Below are positions 26,629 to 36,703 of a stretch of DNA of 64,000 nucleotides, piece by piece. The stretch is from Gordonia hydrophobica NBRC 16057 (GTDB lineage: Bacteria; Actinomycetota; Actinomycetes; Mycobacteriales; Mycobacteriaceae). The translations under genes and the position numbers were made by a program. The stretch covers positions 62,001-126,000 of the forward strand of contig NZ_BCWU01000006.1 of assembly GCF_001592365.1 (NCBI RefSeq), in the 5' to 3' direction. The stretch's first letter is position 1; every line of letters starts with the position of its first letter. Under the pieces are notes generated by a model. The model did not search any database. It was not told the DNA's origin and saw only the letters and a program-made list of their open reading frames with translations.

Positions 26629-27861
26629 GTGAACGTTGTTGAGCGCTCCCTGTTCCCACGGGTTGAACCGGGCCGAATCGTATCGCTGATCCTCTGGCCG
26701 ATCTCGATCATGATGATCTTCCAGCGGTCGGTGATCCTCGGTGTCAACGGGCACCGCACCGACGACTTCACCCCCGTCTACAACGCAGCGCTCGCGTTCT
26801 TGAACCGGATGCCGGTCTACAACGAGAACTACTCGACCGTCGATCCGCATTACCTGTACCCGCCGTCGGGCACCCTGCTGATGGCGCCGCTCGCGGTGAT
26901 CGACCCGCAGACCTCGCGGTGGATCTTCATCGGCGTCAGCGTCGCCGTCCTGATCCTGTGCGCCTACCTGCTGACCCGGATGTTCGGTTTCCGATACGAC
27001 TCGTGGGTCTTCCCCGCTCTGCTGTTCTTCTTCTTCAGCACCGAGACCGTGGCGCACACGTTGATCTTCACCAACTTCAACGGATTCGTGCTCCTCGGGC
27101 TCCTCGCGTTCATGATGCTGATGCTGGGTCGGCACGACCTGTGGGCCGGGGTGTTCATCGGACTCACCCTCGCCGTGAAGCCCGTGCTGGCGCCGGTCCT
27201 GCTGCTGGTGCTGCTCAACCGGCAGTGGAAGATCCTGATCACCGCGGTCGGCATCCCGGTGGTCCTCAACGCGCTCGCCTGGCCGATCTCCGCCGACCCG
27301 ATGGACTTCATTCGCCGCACGGTTCCCTATCTCGGGGAATCGCGCGACTACTACAACAGTTCGATCACCGGCAACGCCCTGTACTTCGGCATCGACTCGT
27401 GGCTGTCGTGGCTGCTGCGCATCGCCTTCGCGGCGATGGCCGTCTTCTCGCTCTGGTTCCTGTACAAGTACTACCGCCGCACCGATGAGCTGCTGTGGCT
27501 GGCGACGTCGACCGGCATCCTCCTGTGCACCACGTTCCTCGTCGGATCGCTGGGCCAGGGCTACTACTCCATGCTGCTGTTCCCGCTCCTGATGACGGTC
27601 TTCCTGCCCGGCTCGACGATGCGCAACTGGCCGGCATGGCTCGGCGTCTACGGCTGCATGACCTTCGACGTCTTCGCCTCGAACAAGTGGGAACCGTTCG
27701 GGCGCTACCTGGAGTACAACAAGGTGCCGCTGGGGTGGTCGTTGCTGATGATCGCGGTGTTCTGCGTGCTGCTGTTCCGCTACCTCGACCTGCGCGCGGT
27801 GAACAAGGCGGCGCCGACTCCGCCGGCCCACCAGTCCGATCCGGCGGCGACCGCCGCCTGA
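26629..27861 (+). CDS. aftC: Arabinofuranosyltransferase AftC
   Basis: GTG 26629 lies 13 nt after the ferredoxin gene. TAGTAC at 26613-26618 overlaps that gene's stop and is a possible -10 for a leaderless message. The 410-residue integral membrane protein has about ten hydrophobic helices and the GT-C pattern: GHRTDDFTPVYNAALAFL puts acidic residues in the first periplasmic loop, and HYLYPPSGTLLMAPL follows. Synteny (Rv2672-aftC-msrB) and the DUF2029/GT87 look identify AftC. It adds alpha-1,3 branches to arabinan of arabinogalactan and lipoarabinomannan using decaprenyl-phosphoryl arabinose. The C-terminus is cytosolic and Ala/Pro-rich. Confidence 0.85.
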   Translation: MNVVERSLFPRVEPGRIVSLILWPISIMMIFQRSVILGVNGHRTDDFTPVYNAALAFLNRMPVYNENYSTVDPHYLYPPSGTLLMAPLAVIDPQTSRWIFIGVSVAVLILCAYLLTRMFGFRYDSWVFPALLFFFFSTETVAHTLIFTNFNGFVLLGLLAFMMLMLGRHDLWAGVFIGLTLAVKPVLAPVLLLVLLNRQWKILITAVGIPVVLNALAWPISADPMDFIRRTVPYLGESRDYYNSSITGNALYFGIDSWLSWLLRIAFAAMAVFSLWFLYKYYRRTDELLWLATSTGILLCTTFLVGSLGQGYYSMLLFPLLMTVFLPGSTMRNWPAWLGVYGCMTFDVFASNKWEPFGRYLEYNKVPLGWSLLMIAVFCVLLFRYLDLRAVNKAAPTPPAHQSDPAATAA

Positions 27862-27878
27862 GCGCTACCCTCGACGAT

Positions 27879-28307
27879 ATGACCGAATCGCAGCAGTCTG
27901 AAACTCCCGCCGACCTGAGCAACCTCACCGATGAGCAGTGGCGCGCCCGGCTGACGCCGCAGGAGTTCGCAGTCCTGCGGCAGGCGGGCACCGAGCGCCC
28001 GTTCACGGGCGAGTACACCGATTCGACGGCCGAGGGCGTGTACCGCTGCCGCGCCTGCGGCTTCGAACTGTTCCGCAGCACCACCAAATTCCACTCGCAC
28101 TGCGGCTGGCCGTCGTTCTTCTCGCCGTTGGCGGGCGACAACGTGATCGAGCGGGTCGACGACTCCCTCGGAATGCGAAGGACCGAGGTGCTCTGCGCCA
28201 ATTGCCAGAGCCACCTCGGCCACGTCTTCGCCGGTGAGGGCTACGACACCCCCACCGATCTGCGCTACTGCATCAACTCCATCAGCCTGCAGTTCGACGC
28301 CGAATAG
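27879..28307 (+). CDS. msrB: Peptide methionine-(R)-sulfoxide reductase MsrB
   Basis: ATG 27879 stands seven bases after TACCCT, so the transcript is probably leaderless. The 142-residue protein carries both structural zinc pairs (CRACG and CANCQSH), GWPSFFSPL for methionine-sulfoxide binding, and RYCINSISLQF with the catalytic Cys near residue 133. It reduces R-methionine sulfoxide in proteins in the cytosol with thioredoxin. The gene order aftC-msrB-hemQ matches M. tuberculosis Rv2673-Rv2674-Rv2676c. Its stop lies 16 nt from that of convergent hemQ. Confidence 0.93.
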   Translation: MTESQQSETPADLSNLTDEQWRARLTPQEFAVLRQAGTERPFTGEYTDSTAEGVYRCRACGFELFRSTTKFHSHCGWPSFFSPLAGDNVIERVDDSLGMRRTEVLCANCQSHLGHVFAGEGYDTPTDLRYCINSISLQFDAE

Positions 28308-28323
28308 GGCACTGGACCGCTCG

Positions 28324-29028
28324 TCACGGGAGTGACGACACCAGCTTCGCGGTGTCGACGCGCGGTCCGGTGAAGAACGGGATCTCCGTCCGCACGTGCA
28401 GTCGTGCCTCGGTGGCACGCAGGTCACGCATCAGGTCGACGATCTGGTGCAGCTCCGGGCCCTCGAAGGCGAGGATCCACTCGTAGTCGCCGAGCGCGAA
28501 CGCCGGAACCGTGTTAGCGCGGACCTCCTTGTACCCGCGGGCCGCCATACCGTGGTCGGCGAGCATCTTGCGACGCTCGTCGTCCGGGAGCAGGTACCAC
28601 TCGTACGACCGCACGAACGGGTACACGCAGACGTAGGCGCCGGGCTCCTCGCCCGCGATGAACGCGGGAACGTGACTCTTGTTGAACTCCGCCGGCCGAT
28701 GCACGGCGGCGTTGCTCCACACCGGGTCGCTGGCGCGGCCGACGATGGTGCTGCGACGGAATGACGAGTAGGCGTCCTGCAACTGCTCGATGTGCTCGGC
28801 GTGCCACCAGATCATGAAGTCGGCGTCGCCGCGCAGGCCCGCGACGTCGTAGATGCCGCGCACCACGACGCCCTTGCCCTCGATCTCGGCCAGAAAGCGG
28901 TCGGTGTCGGCGGCCACCTCCTCGCGGTTCTCCGGAAGCTCACCTGCGCGGACTTTGAAGACCGAGAACATCAGGTAGCGAACAGTGGCATTCAACTGGG
29001 CGTAATCGAGGCGACTCATACCTCCCAT
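28324..29028 (-). CDS. hemQ: Coproheme decarboxylase HemQ (chlorite dismutase family)
   Basis: A 234-residue protein with the HemQ core: [16 protein letters not shown] early, [16 protein letters not shown] in the first half, and [18 protein letters not shown] followed by [15 protein letters not shown], where Tyr and the DHG His are the likely radical site and heme ligand. It converts coproheme III to heme b, the last step of the coproporphyrin-dependent pathway of Gram-positive bacteria. It follows hemY and hemE on the same strand with short gaps, so heme enzymes are made together. ATG 29028 is kept because the GGAGG is only one base before the second ATG (29019). Confidence 0.92.
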   Translation of the reverse strand: MGGMSRLDYAQLNATVRYLMFSVFKVRAGELPENREEVAADTDRFLAEIEGKGVVVRGIYDVAGLRGDADFMIWWHAEHIEQLQDAYSSFRRSTIVGRASDPVWSNAAVHRPAEFNKSHVPAFIAGEEPGAYVCVYPFVRSYEWYLLPDDERRKMLADHGMAARGYKEVRANTVPAFALGDYEWILAFEGPELHQIVDLMRDLRATEARLHVRTEIPFFTGPRVDTAKLVSSLP

Positions 29029-29057
29029 CGTGCCACCGCGGCGAACCCGGCGAACCG

Positions 29058-30449
29058 TCAGGTGGCCAGGGTTGCGGTGACTTCTCCCACTACGCTCCCC
29101 GCCGTCTGGATGCAGGCGGGCACGCCCACCCCTCGATAGCCGGAGCCGGCGACGCCGATTCCATCGGGCAGGGTCGCGAGCGCCGCTCGCATCCGCTCCA
29201 GATGACCGGGACCGTAGTGCGGCAGGCCCTGCGGCCAGCGTTGCACCAGCGCGTCGACGACGGTCGGTGCAGGCACACCCGCCGCCCCGAAGACCGAAGT
29301 CACGTCAGCGACGGCCGCCGCCACCAGCGCGTCGTCGGCGAGCGTCACCGGATCACCGAGCCGACCGAACGAGGTCCGCAGAGTGTGCACGTCGCCGCCC
29401 CGCAGGTGCGGCCACTTCTGACTACTGAGGGTGATCGCCTTGATCGAGAGATCGGCGTCCGTGGCGACGAGGACACCCGAATGCTCGGGCAATGCGGTCG
29501 ACGGCGGCACGGCGAGCGCGACGACCGCCGATCCCGCGGCCTCGACGCCTCCGAACACCTCGGCGACTCCGGGGGCAACGCGATCCAGCAGCCCCGCGGC
29601 CGTCCAGACCGGTACCGCCAGCACGACGGCGGCGTAGTCCACCGATCGCGGCTCACCGGACGCCTCGAGCAACACCTGGTAGTCACCGGTGCGTCCGGCG
29701 ACACCGACCACTCGGCTCGCGAGGTGCAGCTGCGCTCCCCCGGCCGCCACGAGCGCGTCGACGAGTTCGCGATAGCCGCCGAGCAGCGCGCCGAACACGG
29801 GGCCGGTGGCCACCGCGCCCGCGTCGAGCACTCGGCCGACCGCCGCCGTCAACGACGGCGCACCCTCATCGAGCGCGGTCGCGAGCGCCGGCACCGCCTC
29901 GCGCAGACCCAACTGGTTCGCGAGCGCCGAGTAGACGCCGCCCAGCATCGGGTCCACGCCGCGCGCCACCACCGACGGGCCGAACCGGTCCGCGACCAGC
30001 TCGCCGATCGCGGGATCGTCGCCCGCCGACCAGGTGAGGGGCCGGTCGGGTTCCGCGGCCATCCGCGTCAGGTCGACCTCCGAGGCGAGCCCGACCATCG
30101 GCTCCGGGCCGCGCGGAATGCCCATCAGCGCGGGTGCGGGCAGCGGGTGCAGTCGGCCGTCGGACCAGATCGCGGGGCGCATGCCGCCGGGCGCGACCAC
30201 CCGATCCGCGAGCCCCAACTCTGCGATCAGATCGCGGGCCTCGGGTCGGCGCACGATGAACGCCTCGGCGCCGATGTCGACCGCGGCGCCGCCGACGGAC
30301 CGCGTGCACAGCAGCCCGCCCGGCCGGTCGGCGACGTCGTACACGTCGATCACCGCGTCGACGCCGAGCGACTGCCGCAAGCGGAACGCCGCCGTCAGTC
30401 CGGAGACACCCGCGCCGACCACCGCGACCCGAGGCGCCCGCGCCATCAT
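29058..30449 (-). CDS. hemY: Coproporphyrinogen III oxidase (HemY/CgoX)
   Basis: A 463-residue flavoprotein. The FAD-binding start is [20 protein letters not shown], the second dinucleotide-binding signature is [14 protein letters not shown], and the C-terminus has the amine-oxidase-type [19 protein letters not shown]. In actinobacteria this oxygen-dependent enzyme oxidises coproporphyrinogen III (CgoX), consistent with the adjacent hemQ; the older name is protoporphyrinogen oxidase. It is the middle gene of the hemE-hemY-hemQ unit, 24 nt after hemE and 29 nt before hemQ. Confidence 0.92.
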   Translation of the reverse strand: MMARAPRVAVVGAGVSGLTAAFRLRQSLGVDAVIDVYDVADRPGGLLCTRSVGGAAVDIGAEAFIVRRPEARDLIAELGLADRVVAPGGMRPAIWSDGRLHPLPAPALMGIPRGPEPMVGLASEVDLTRMAAEPDRPLTWSAGDDPAIGELVADRFGPSVVARGVDPMLGGVYSALANQLGLREAVPALATALDEGAPSLTAAVGRVLDAGAVATGPVFGALLGGYRELVDALVAAGGAQLHLASRVVGVAGRTGDYQVLLEASGEPRSVDYAAVVLAVPVWTAAGLLDRVAPGVAEVFGGVEAAGSAVVALAVPPSTALPEHSGVLVATDADLSIKAITLSSQKWPHLRGGDVHTLRTSFGRLGDPVTLADDALVAAAVADVTSVFGAAGVPAPTVVDALVQRWPQGLPHYGPGHLERMRAALATLPDGIGVAGSGYRGVGVPACIQTAGSVVGEVTATLAT

Positions 30450-30473
30450 CGGGCGACCCTCACAGCACGACCA

Positions 30474-31538
30474 TCACAGGGCGTGAATCAGTTCGACGGC
30501 CCGCGTGATGGCCCCGGCATCGGTGTTCGGCATCACGCCGTGTCCGAGGTTCACGATGTGTCCGGGGGTGCCGGCGGCGATCGCGCGCTGGCCTGCGGCG
30601 ACCACCCGGTCGATCTCACGTTCCAGCACGGCGTCGTCGCCCACCAGCAGCACGGTCGGATCGAGGTTGCCCTGCACCGCGACGCGATGTCCCACCCGGG
30701 CAGCGGCCTCGTCGAGCGGAATCCTCCAGTCCACGCCGATCACCTCGACGCCGACGTCGGTCATCGAGTTCAGCAGCTCGCCGGTGCCGACCCCGAAGTG
30801 GATGCGCGGCACGCCGTACTCGGCCACCTCGGCCATCACCCGTGCCGAGTGGGGTGCGACGTACTCGTCGTACTGCGCCTTGGACAGGGCCCCAGCCCAG
30901 GAGTCGAACAGCTGCAGGGCGTCCACACCCGCGTCGAGCTGGGCGCGCAGGAAGGCGATCGTGATGTCGGCGATCCGCCCCATGAACGTGTGCCAGGTCT
31001 CGGGTTCGGCGAGCATCATCGCCTTCGTCCGCTCGTACGTGCGGCTCGGTCCGCCCTCGATGAGGTAAGACGCCAGCGTGAACGGCGCGCCGGCGAAGCC
31101 GATCAGGGCCTTCTCGTCGGGAAGTTCGTCGATGATCATCCCGATCGCCGAGGTGACCGCACCGACCGACGCCGGGTCGAGCCGTGGCATCGCGGCCACG
31201 TCGGCCGCCGTGCGGATCGGCGACGCGATGACCGGGCCGGTCCCGGCGACGATGTCCAGATCGATACCCGCGGCCCGCAGCGGAACCACGATGTCGGAGA
31301 ACAGGATCGCGGCGTCGGTGTCGTGTCGGCGGACCGGCTGCATGGTGATCTCGGCGACGAGGTCGGCTTCGAAGCACGACTCGAGCATGCCGCGCCCGGC
31401 ACGGATCTCACGGTATTCGGGCAGCGAGCGACCCGCCTGACGCATGAACCACACGGGTCGACGGGACGGGGTGCCGCCGGTGGCGGCAGCGATCAATGGC
31501 ATCCGGGACGGCGAACGTCGGCCTCGAATCGAAGTCAT
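30474..31538 (-). CDS. hemE: Uroporphyrinogen decarboxylase HemE
   Basis: The frame extends to 31667 over the divergent DUF3000 promoter, but ATG 31538 (MTSIRGRRS) is the sensible start, giving 354 residues. The N-terminal signature [18 protein letters not shown] with the substrate-binding Arg residues is intact, as are [17 protein letters not shown] and [13 protein letters not shown]. It decarboxylates the four acetate side chains of uroporphyrinogen III. First gene of the minus-strand heme unit; 107 nt separate it from the divergent DUF3000 gene. Confidence 0.95.
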   Translation of the reverse strand: MTSIRGRRSPSRMPLIAAATGGTPSRRPVWFMRQAGRSLPEYREIRAGRGMLESCFEADLVAEITMQPVRRHDTDAAILFSDIVVPLRAAGIDLDIVAGTGPVIASPIRTAADVAAMPRLDPASVGAVTSAIGMIIDELPDEKALIGFAGAPFTLASYLIEGGPSRTYERTKAMMLAEPETWHTFMGRIADITIAFLRAQLDAGVDALQLFDSWAGALSKAQYDEYVAPHSARVMAEVAEYGVPRIHFGVGTGELLNSMTDVGVEVIGVDWRIPLDEAAARVGHRVAVQGNLDPTVLLVGDDAVLEREIDRVVAAGQRAIAAGTPGHIVNLGHGVMPNTDAGAITRAVELIHAL

Positions 31539-31645
31539 GGCCTCAACTCTGCCACCTTCCACCGGCCAGAAGCCATCTGGCCGACCACGGCAAACATGCG
31601 GCGCGCCTCCGACGTCCAGGAGATTTCCGGGCTTAGTCTGGCGCC

Positions 31646-32287
31646 GTGACCACATCTGGAGCTCCAAGCGAGCCTGCCGAATTCCGCGACGCGGTGGCCT
31701 CGCTTCACGACGCCACCGTGCGCCGCGAGATCGAGATCGGTTCGATCCGTCCTCCGCAGCGGCTGGCGCCCTACAGTTACGCCCTCGGCGTCGAGGTGAG
31801 CCCGCCCGAGGTCGACGACCCCTCGCTGGTTCCGACGGACTCGTCCGGCAGTGCCTTCGGACGCCTGGTCCTGCTGTACGATCCCGCTGGCCAGGAGGCC
31901 TGGAACGGCACCTTCCGCATGGTGGCCTTCATTCAAGCGGAGGTGGAGGCCGCACTGGCCGCCGACCCGCTGCTCCCCCAGGTGGCCTGGACCTGGCTGG
32001 CGGAATCGCTCGGTGTCCCCGACGGTGTGACCGAGTCCCAGCCTCCGCTGGGCAGCGACGTCCCCGCCGTCCTGGCGCTCGGCGGCACCGTGACCGCGAC
32101 GACGTCGGTCCGGTACGGCGACATCGCCGGGCCGCCCGAGGCCCACCAACTGGAATTGCGCGCATCGTGGACCGCGGGCAGTTCCGACCTCAGTTCTCAT
32201 CTCGAAGCGTTCTGCGAGGTCCTGGCGTCGGCCGCCGGACTGCCGCCCGCGGGCGTCACCGCTCTCGGCCCGGTTCAGTCCTCGTGA
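31646..32287 (+). CDS. DUF3000 family protein (Rv2680-like)
   Basis: GTG 31646 is six bases downstream of TAGTCT (31634-31639), so the transcript is likely leaderless. The 213-residue cytosolic protein contains the DUF3000 landmarks [38 protein letters not shown] and [20 protein letters not shown]. Its function is unknown. In mycolata it always precedes the RNase D gene, whose GTG start overlaps its stop here, indicating translational coupling. Confidence 0.85.
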   Translation: MTTSGAPSEPAEFRDAVASLHDATVRREIEIGSIRPPQRLAPYSYALGVEVSPPEVDDPSLVPTDSSGSAFGRLVLLYDPAGQEAWNGTFRMVAFIQAEVEAALAADPLLPQVAWTWLAESLGVPDGVTESQPPLGSDVPAVLALGGTVTATTSVRYGDIAGPPEAHQLELRASWTAGSSDLSSHLEAFCEVLASAAGLPPAGVTALGPVQSS

Positions 32288-33498
32288 CAGAATCCACCGA
32301 ACAGGCACCGCCCGTCCCGCTCACCGCGCCGCGTGACGGTGTTCCGCCGGTCCTCACTGCGCCCGACGAATTCGCCGACGCCGCCGAGCGGCTCGCAGCG
32401 GGCACCGGACCGGTGGCTCTGGACACCGAGCGCGCCAGCGGCTACCGCTATTCGCAGCGCGCCTACCTCGTTCAGATCAAACGGACCGGATCGGGCAGCT
32501 TCCTCATCGATCCGATCGAGCATCCGGACGCCCTCGCACCCGTCATCGACGCACTCGACGGCCCCGAGTGGATTCTCCACGCCGCCGATCAGGACCTCCC
32601 CTGCCTGCGTGAACTCGGCTTCCGTGCCGCGACGCTGTTCGACACCGAGCTCGCAGGCCGACTGCTCAACTTCCCGAAGGTCAATCTCGCGGCGATGGTC
32701 GCCGAGTTTCTGAACCTCGGTCTCGCGAAAGGACACGGCGCCGCCGACTGGTCGCGGAGGCCGTTGCCCGCCGACTGGCTGAACTACGCGGCGCTCGACG
32801 TGGAAGTGCTCGTCGAACTGCGCGAAGCGATCGACGACGCCCTGGTCCGGGCGGGTCGTCAGACCTGGGCCGCCGAGGAGTTCGCGGCCGTGCTCGCCCG
32901 ACCTCCCGCCGCTCCCCGCGCGGACCGCTGGCGTCGGACCTCGCAGATCCACAATTTGCGCACCGCCCGCCAACTCGCGGTGGTCCGCGAACTGTGGACG
33001 GCGCGCGAGGAGCTCGCGCAGCGACGCGACATCGCTCCCGGCCGAGTACTTCCGGACTCGGCGATCGTCACGGCGGCGACCGCGAACCCGACCGACGCGC
33101 ACGCGCTGACCAAGCTGCCGGTCTTCGGCGGTCCCCGCCAACGCCGGCAGGCCGACCTGTGGATGCGCGCCATCGCGCGCGCCCAGGAACTCCCCGACGC
33201 CGAGCTGCCGCCGAAGAAGGCGCCGCACGTCGGCCCGCCGCCGTACAACCGCTGGGATCAGCGCAATCCGGACGCCGCCGCGCGCGCCGGCGCGATCCGT
33301 CCGGTGATCCACGAGGTGGCCGAGGAGATCGGTCTGCCGCAGGAGAACCTGATCGCCCCCGACCTGGTCCGCACCCTGTGCTGGGACGGTCTCGCCGACG
33401 GTCAGACGGTCGACGCCTGGCTGACCGAACACGGCGCGCGCCCGTGGCAGCGCGCCCTGATCGTCGCTCCCATCACGAACGCGCTGTCAGGCGTGTAG
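32284..33498 (+). CDS. RNase D-like 3'-5' exonuclease with HRDC domain
   Basis: A 404-residue protein. The DEDDy exonuclease residues are visible: [20 protein letters not shown] (D-x-E), [13 protein letters not shown], and [14 protein letters not shown] (Y-x3-D). The HRDC domain follows around residues 220-300 ([20 protein letters not shown]), and a C-terminal actinobacterial domain ends the protein. It is expected to trim stable RNA precursors. Coupled to DUF3000; the last 26 bases overlap the 3' end of convergent dxs. Confidence 0.9.
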   Translation: MTESTEQAPPVPLTAPRDGVPPVLTAPDEFADAAERLAAGTGPVALDTERASGYRYSQRAYLVQIKRTGSGSFLIDPIEHPDALAPVIDALDGPEWILHAADQDLPCLRELGFRAATLFDTELAGRLLNFPKVNLAAMVAEFLNLGLAKGHGAADWSRRPLPADWLNYAALDVEVLVELREAIDDALVRAGRQTWAAEEFAAVLARPPAAPRADRWRRTSQIHNLRTARQLAVVRELWTAREELAQRRDIAPGRVLPDSAIVTAATANPTDAHALTKLPVFGGPRQRRQADLWMRAIARAQELPDAELPPKKAPHVGPPPYNRWDQRNPDAAARAGAIRPVIHEVAEEIGLPQENLIAPDLVRTLCWDGLADGQTVDAWLTEHGARPWQRALIVAPITNALSGV

Positions 33499-35365
33499 TC
33501 CTCACCGGTCCCGCGATCGCGTCGGCGATCGCCGGCGCCGTCAGACCGCACTCATCGAGGATCGCATCGCGTGACGCGTGCGAGATGAACTGCTGCGGGA
33601 CGCCGCGGCGGTGAACGGGGACGTCGACGCCCGCCTGGTCCAGCGCCAACTCGACGGCGCTGCCGACGCCGCCCTCGACGCCGTTGTCCTCGATCGTGAC
33701 GACGCTGGTGTGCTCGCGCGCCAGTGCGACGATCGACGCGGGCACCGGGAGCACCCAGCGCGGGTCGACGACGGTCGCAGCCACGCCGCGCTCGCGCAGC
33801 AGTGCCGCGGTGTCGATGCCGACCTGGACCAGGGAGCCGACGGCGACGATGAGCACACCGCCCACCATCTCCTGATCCTCCACCAGCACGTCGACTCCGT
33901 CGTCGAGGCGCCGCAGAGCGGCAATGTCCTGCGGCACGCACCCCTTCCCGAAACGCACCGCGGTCGGACCGTCGGCCACGTCGAGCGCCTCGCCGAGCTC
34001 CTCGCGGACCCGGACGGCGTCGCGCGGGGCGGCCACTCGCATGCCGGGCACGATGTTCAGCAGCGACAGATCCCACATGCCGTGGTGGCTGGGCCCGTCG
34101 GGTCCGGTGATGCCGGACCGGTCCAGGACCAGGGTGACGGGCATCTTCAGCAGCGCGACGTCCATCAGGAGCTGGTCGAAGGCCCGGTTGAGAAAGGTCG
34201 AGTAGATCGCGAGCACCGGATGCATGCCGCCGAGTGCGAGGCCTGCGGCCGACGCCATCCCGTGCTGTTCGGCGATCCCGACGTCGAACATCCGCGTCGG
34301 ATACCGGTCACCGAACGCCGACAGTCCGGTGGGACCGGGCATGGCCGCGGTGATCGCCACGACGTCATCGCGCCGGCCGCCTTCGTCGACGAGCGCCGCG
34401 GAGAACACCGACGTCCAGTCCTCCGGCGACTCGGCGAGGGCCTTGCCGGTCGCGGGATCGATCTTGCCGGTGGCATGCATCTGCTCGGCGACGTCGTTCT
34501 CTGCGGGCGCGTAGCCGTTGCCCTTGCGCGTGACCGCGTGCACGATCACGGGGCCGCCGAACGCCTTCGCGCGGCGCAGTGCGCCCTCCATCTCGACGAG
34601 GTCGTGGCCGTCGACCGGTCCCACGTACTTGATGCCGAGGTCGGCGAACATCGCCTGCGGGGAGACGAGGTCCTTGACGCCGCTCTTCATGCCGTGCAGC
34701 ACCGCGTAGGCGGGGCCGCCGACCACCGGCAGACTCTTGAGCCTGCGCCGACCGGACTTGAGGAAACGTTCGTAGCCGGGCTGCAGACGCAGCGCCGACA
34801 AGTTGCGGGCCAAGCCGCCGATCGTCGGCGCGTACGACCGCCCGTTGTCGTTGACGACCACCACCACCGGACGGTCGCCCTCGGCGATGTTGTTGAGCGC
34901 CTCCCAGCACATGCCGCCGGTGAGGGCTCCATCGCCGACCACCGCGACCACCGTGCGGTCCTCGCCGCGCAGCTCGAAGGCTTTGCTGAGACCGTCGGCG
35001 TTCGACAGTGCGGCCGATGCATGCGACGACTCCACCCAGTCGTGCGGGCTCTCGCCGCGGTCCTGGTAGCCGGACAGTCCGTGCTCCTGCCGCAGCGAGT
35101 CGAAACGGTCCTTGCGGCCGGTGACGATCTTGTGCACATAACACTGGTGGCCGGTATCGAACAGGATCGGATCGGTCGGCGACTCGAAGACGCGATGGAT
35201 CGCCAGCGTCAGTTCGACGACGCCGAGATTGGGGCCGAGGTGACCGCCGGTGGCGGCGACCTTCTGGATCAAGAACGCCCGGATGTCGTCGGCCAGTTCG
35301 GCCGCCTCCTGCGGGGTGCAGGCGCGTACGTCCGCAGGCGAGTCCACTCGATCCAGCACACCCAT
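33473..35365 (-). CDS. dxs: 1-deoxy-D-xylulose-5-phosphate synthase
   Basis: ATG 35365 follows AAGGAGG; the frame extends 45 bases further without a better start. The 630-residue thiamine-diphosphate enzyme has [20 protein letters not shown] and [15 protein letters not shown], the cofactor motif [16 protein letters not shown], and in the second half [19 protein letters not shown] and [19 protein letters not shown]. It condenses pyruvate with glyceraldehyde 3-phosphate, the first step of the MEP isoprenoid pathway that supplies decaprenyl phosphate for cell wall assembly. It lies 69 nt downstream of the TrmA-like gene on the same strand. Confidence 0.96.
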   Translation of the reverse strand: MGVLDRVDSPADVRACTPQEAAELADDIRAFLIQKVAATGGHLGPNLGVVELTLAIHRVFESPTDPILFDTGHQCYVHKIVTGRKDRFDSLRQEHGLSGYQDRGESPHDWVESSHASAALSNADGLSKAFELRGEDRTVVAVVGDGALTGGMCWEALNNIAEGDRPVVVVVNDNGRSYAPTIGGLARNLSALRLQPGYERFLKSGRRRLKSLPVVGGPAYAVLHGMKSGVKDLVSPQAMFADLGIKYVGPVDGHDLVEMEGALRRAKAFGGPVIVHAVTRKGNGYAPAENDVAEQMHATGKIDPATGKALAESPEDWTSVFSAALVDEGGRRDDVVAITAAMPGPTGLSAFGDRYPTRMFDVGIAEQHGMASAAGLALGGMHPVLAIYSTFLNRAFDQLLMDVALLKMPVTLVLDRSGITGPDGPSHHGMWDLSLLNIVPGMRVAAPRDAVRVREELGEALDVADGPTAVRFGKGCVPQDIAALRRLDDGVDVLVEDQEMVGGVLIVAVGSLVQVGIDTAALLRERGVAATVVDPRWVLPVPASIVALAREHTSVVTIEDNGVEGGVGSAVELALDQAGVDVPVHRRGVPQQFISHASRDAILDECGLTAPAIADAIAGPVRTTRLTARS

Positions 35366-35434
35366 CCGTCGTCCTCCTTCGCACACGCAGCGGCCCGAGC
35401 GACCGCGCAATGGATCCAGTCTACGGACTCGGCG

Positions 35435-36703
35435 TCACCGGGTGAGCACGGCGATCGCCTCGATGTGGTGTGTCATCGGGAAGGCGTCGAACGCCCGCCA
35501 AGCTCGGACGCGGTATCCGTTCGCGGCGAAGCGACCGAGATCACGCGCGAACGACGCCGCATCACACCCGACGTGCACCACCGCGGTCGGGTCGGCGGCG
35601 GTGATGGCGTCGACGACGGCGAGACCGGAACCCGAGCGCGGCGGGTCGCTGACGACGATCTGCGGGCGGTCGAGTCCGGCCACCGTCGCCGCGACCGCCC
35701 CGCGGTGAATCCGCACCGGATCGTCGGCGAGCGTCACCTCCGCAGCGGCGAGTGCACCGGGGTCGGTGTCGACGAGATCGACCGACGTCACGGTGAAACC
35801 GTGCGCGGCGCCTCGGTCGAGCAGCGAGGCCGCGAAGACACCTGCGCCGCCGTAGAGATCCCACGCGTGCACCGACCCGGTGACCCCGACCTCGGCGAGC
35901 ATGGTGACCGCCGCGTCGACGTAGGTCTCGGGTGCATTGCGGTGCGCCTGCCAGAACCCGGTGACCGGAACCTCCCATGACCGCGCGCCCACCCGGTGGG
36001 TCACGAGGTCGTCGCCCGCCAGATTCCGGACCGCACGCAGACCGCTGCGCGCGCCGCGCGACCGCTGCGCACTCCGTCGGCGTCCGCCGCCGCGCGCGAC
36101 GCGCGCGGCTTCCAGTTCCCCGGCATGGCGCGTGCCGTCGGCCCCCGCCATCAGGACCAGCTCGGTGCCCGGACGTGCGCCGAGCGCGTCGACGTCGTCG
36201 AGCAGTCCGGCGACCGGCGCCGCGCAGGGCTCGGTGACGATGGTCGACGAGCGCCGGCCACGCAGACCGGCACGACCGTCCCGGCCGACGGCCAGCCGCG
36301 TCCGGATCCGCCAGCCCGTGGACTGTTCCGCCAGGGCCTCGACGGCAGGCGCCGTCGGCGCGTCCCCGGAGAATCCGCCGATCCGGCGCAGGACGTCGGC
36401 CAGGGCTGTGGCGCCGAGCTCACGCGCGTATGCCGGGTCCACCGCGCTGAGATTGCAGCAGCCCGCTCCCGCGGCCGCCGCCGGGCACCCCGGGGCCACC
36501 CGCCGGTCGGACGGCACGACGATCGTCGCGGCGATCGCCTTGGCGTAAGCGACGTGCGAATCGTCGGTGATCTGCGCCTGCACGGTCTCGCCGGGAAGCG
36601 CGCCGTCGACGAAGATCACCCGGCCGCCGCGCCGCGCGATGCCCGCGCCGCCGTTCGCGTAGCCGGTCACGTCCAGCTCGACGAGGCCTTCGGATGCGGT
36701 CAT
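35435..36703 (-). CDS. TrmA/RumA-type RNA methyltransferase (Rv2689c-like)
   Basis: The open frame continues far upstream antisense-like through the APC gene, but the real start is ATG 36703, overlapping the permease stop (ATGA). The 422-residue protein begins with a TRAM domain (LDVTGYANGGAGIARRGGRV) and has an iron-sulfur type Cys cluster near residue 80 (PGCPAAAAGAGCC). The methyltransferase domain carries WDLYGGAGVFAASLLDRG, the AdoMet site, VSDPPRSGSGL, and VHVGCDAASFARDL with the catalytic Cys. Such enzymes make 5-methyluridine in tRNA or rRNA; the exact target is not known here. Confidence 0.85.
   Translation of the reverse strand: MTASEGLVELDVTGYANGGAGIARRGGRVIFVDGALPGETVQAQITDDSHVAYAKAIAATIVVPSDRRVAPGCPAAAAGAGCCNLSAVDPAYARELGATALADVLRRIGGFSGDAPTAPAVEALAEQSTGWRIRTRLAVGRDGRAGLRGRRSSTIVTEPCAAPVAGLLDDVDALGARPGTELVLMAGADGTRHAGELEAARVARGGGRRRSAQRSRGARSGLRAVRNLAGDDLVTHRVGARSWEVPVTGFWQAHRNAPETYVDAAVTMLAEVGVTGSVHAWDLYGGAGVFAASLLDRGAAHGFTVTSVDLVDTDPGALAAAEVTLADDPVRIHRGAVAATVAGLDRPQIVVSDPPRSGSGLAVVDAITAADPTAVVHVGCDAASFARDLGRFAANGYRVRAWRAFDAFPMTHHIEAIAVLTR

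Noticed and set aside
29202-31649. Open frame of 815 codons on the plus strand
   Set aside because: Antisense to hemY and hemE; Arg/His-rich composition typical of a shadow frame.
33578-35980. Open frame of 800 codons on the plus strand
   Set aside because: It is antisense to dxs, which has full motifs and a good start. Such frames arise from high G+C codon structure.
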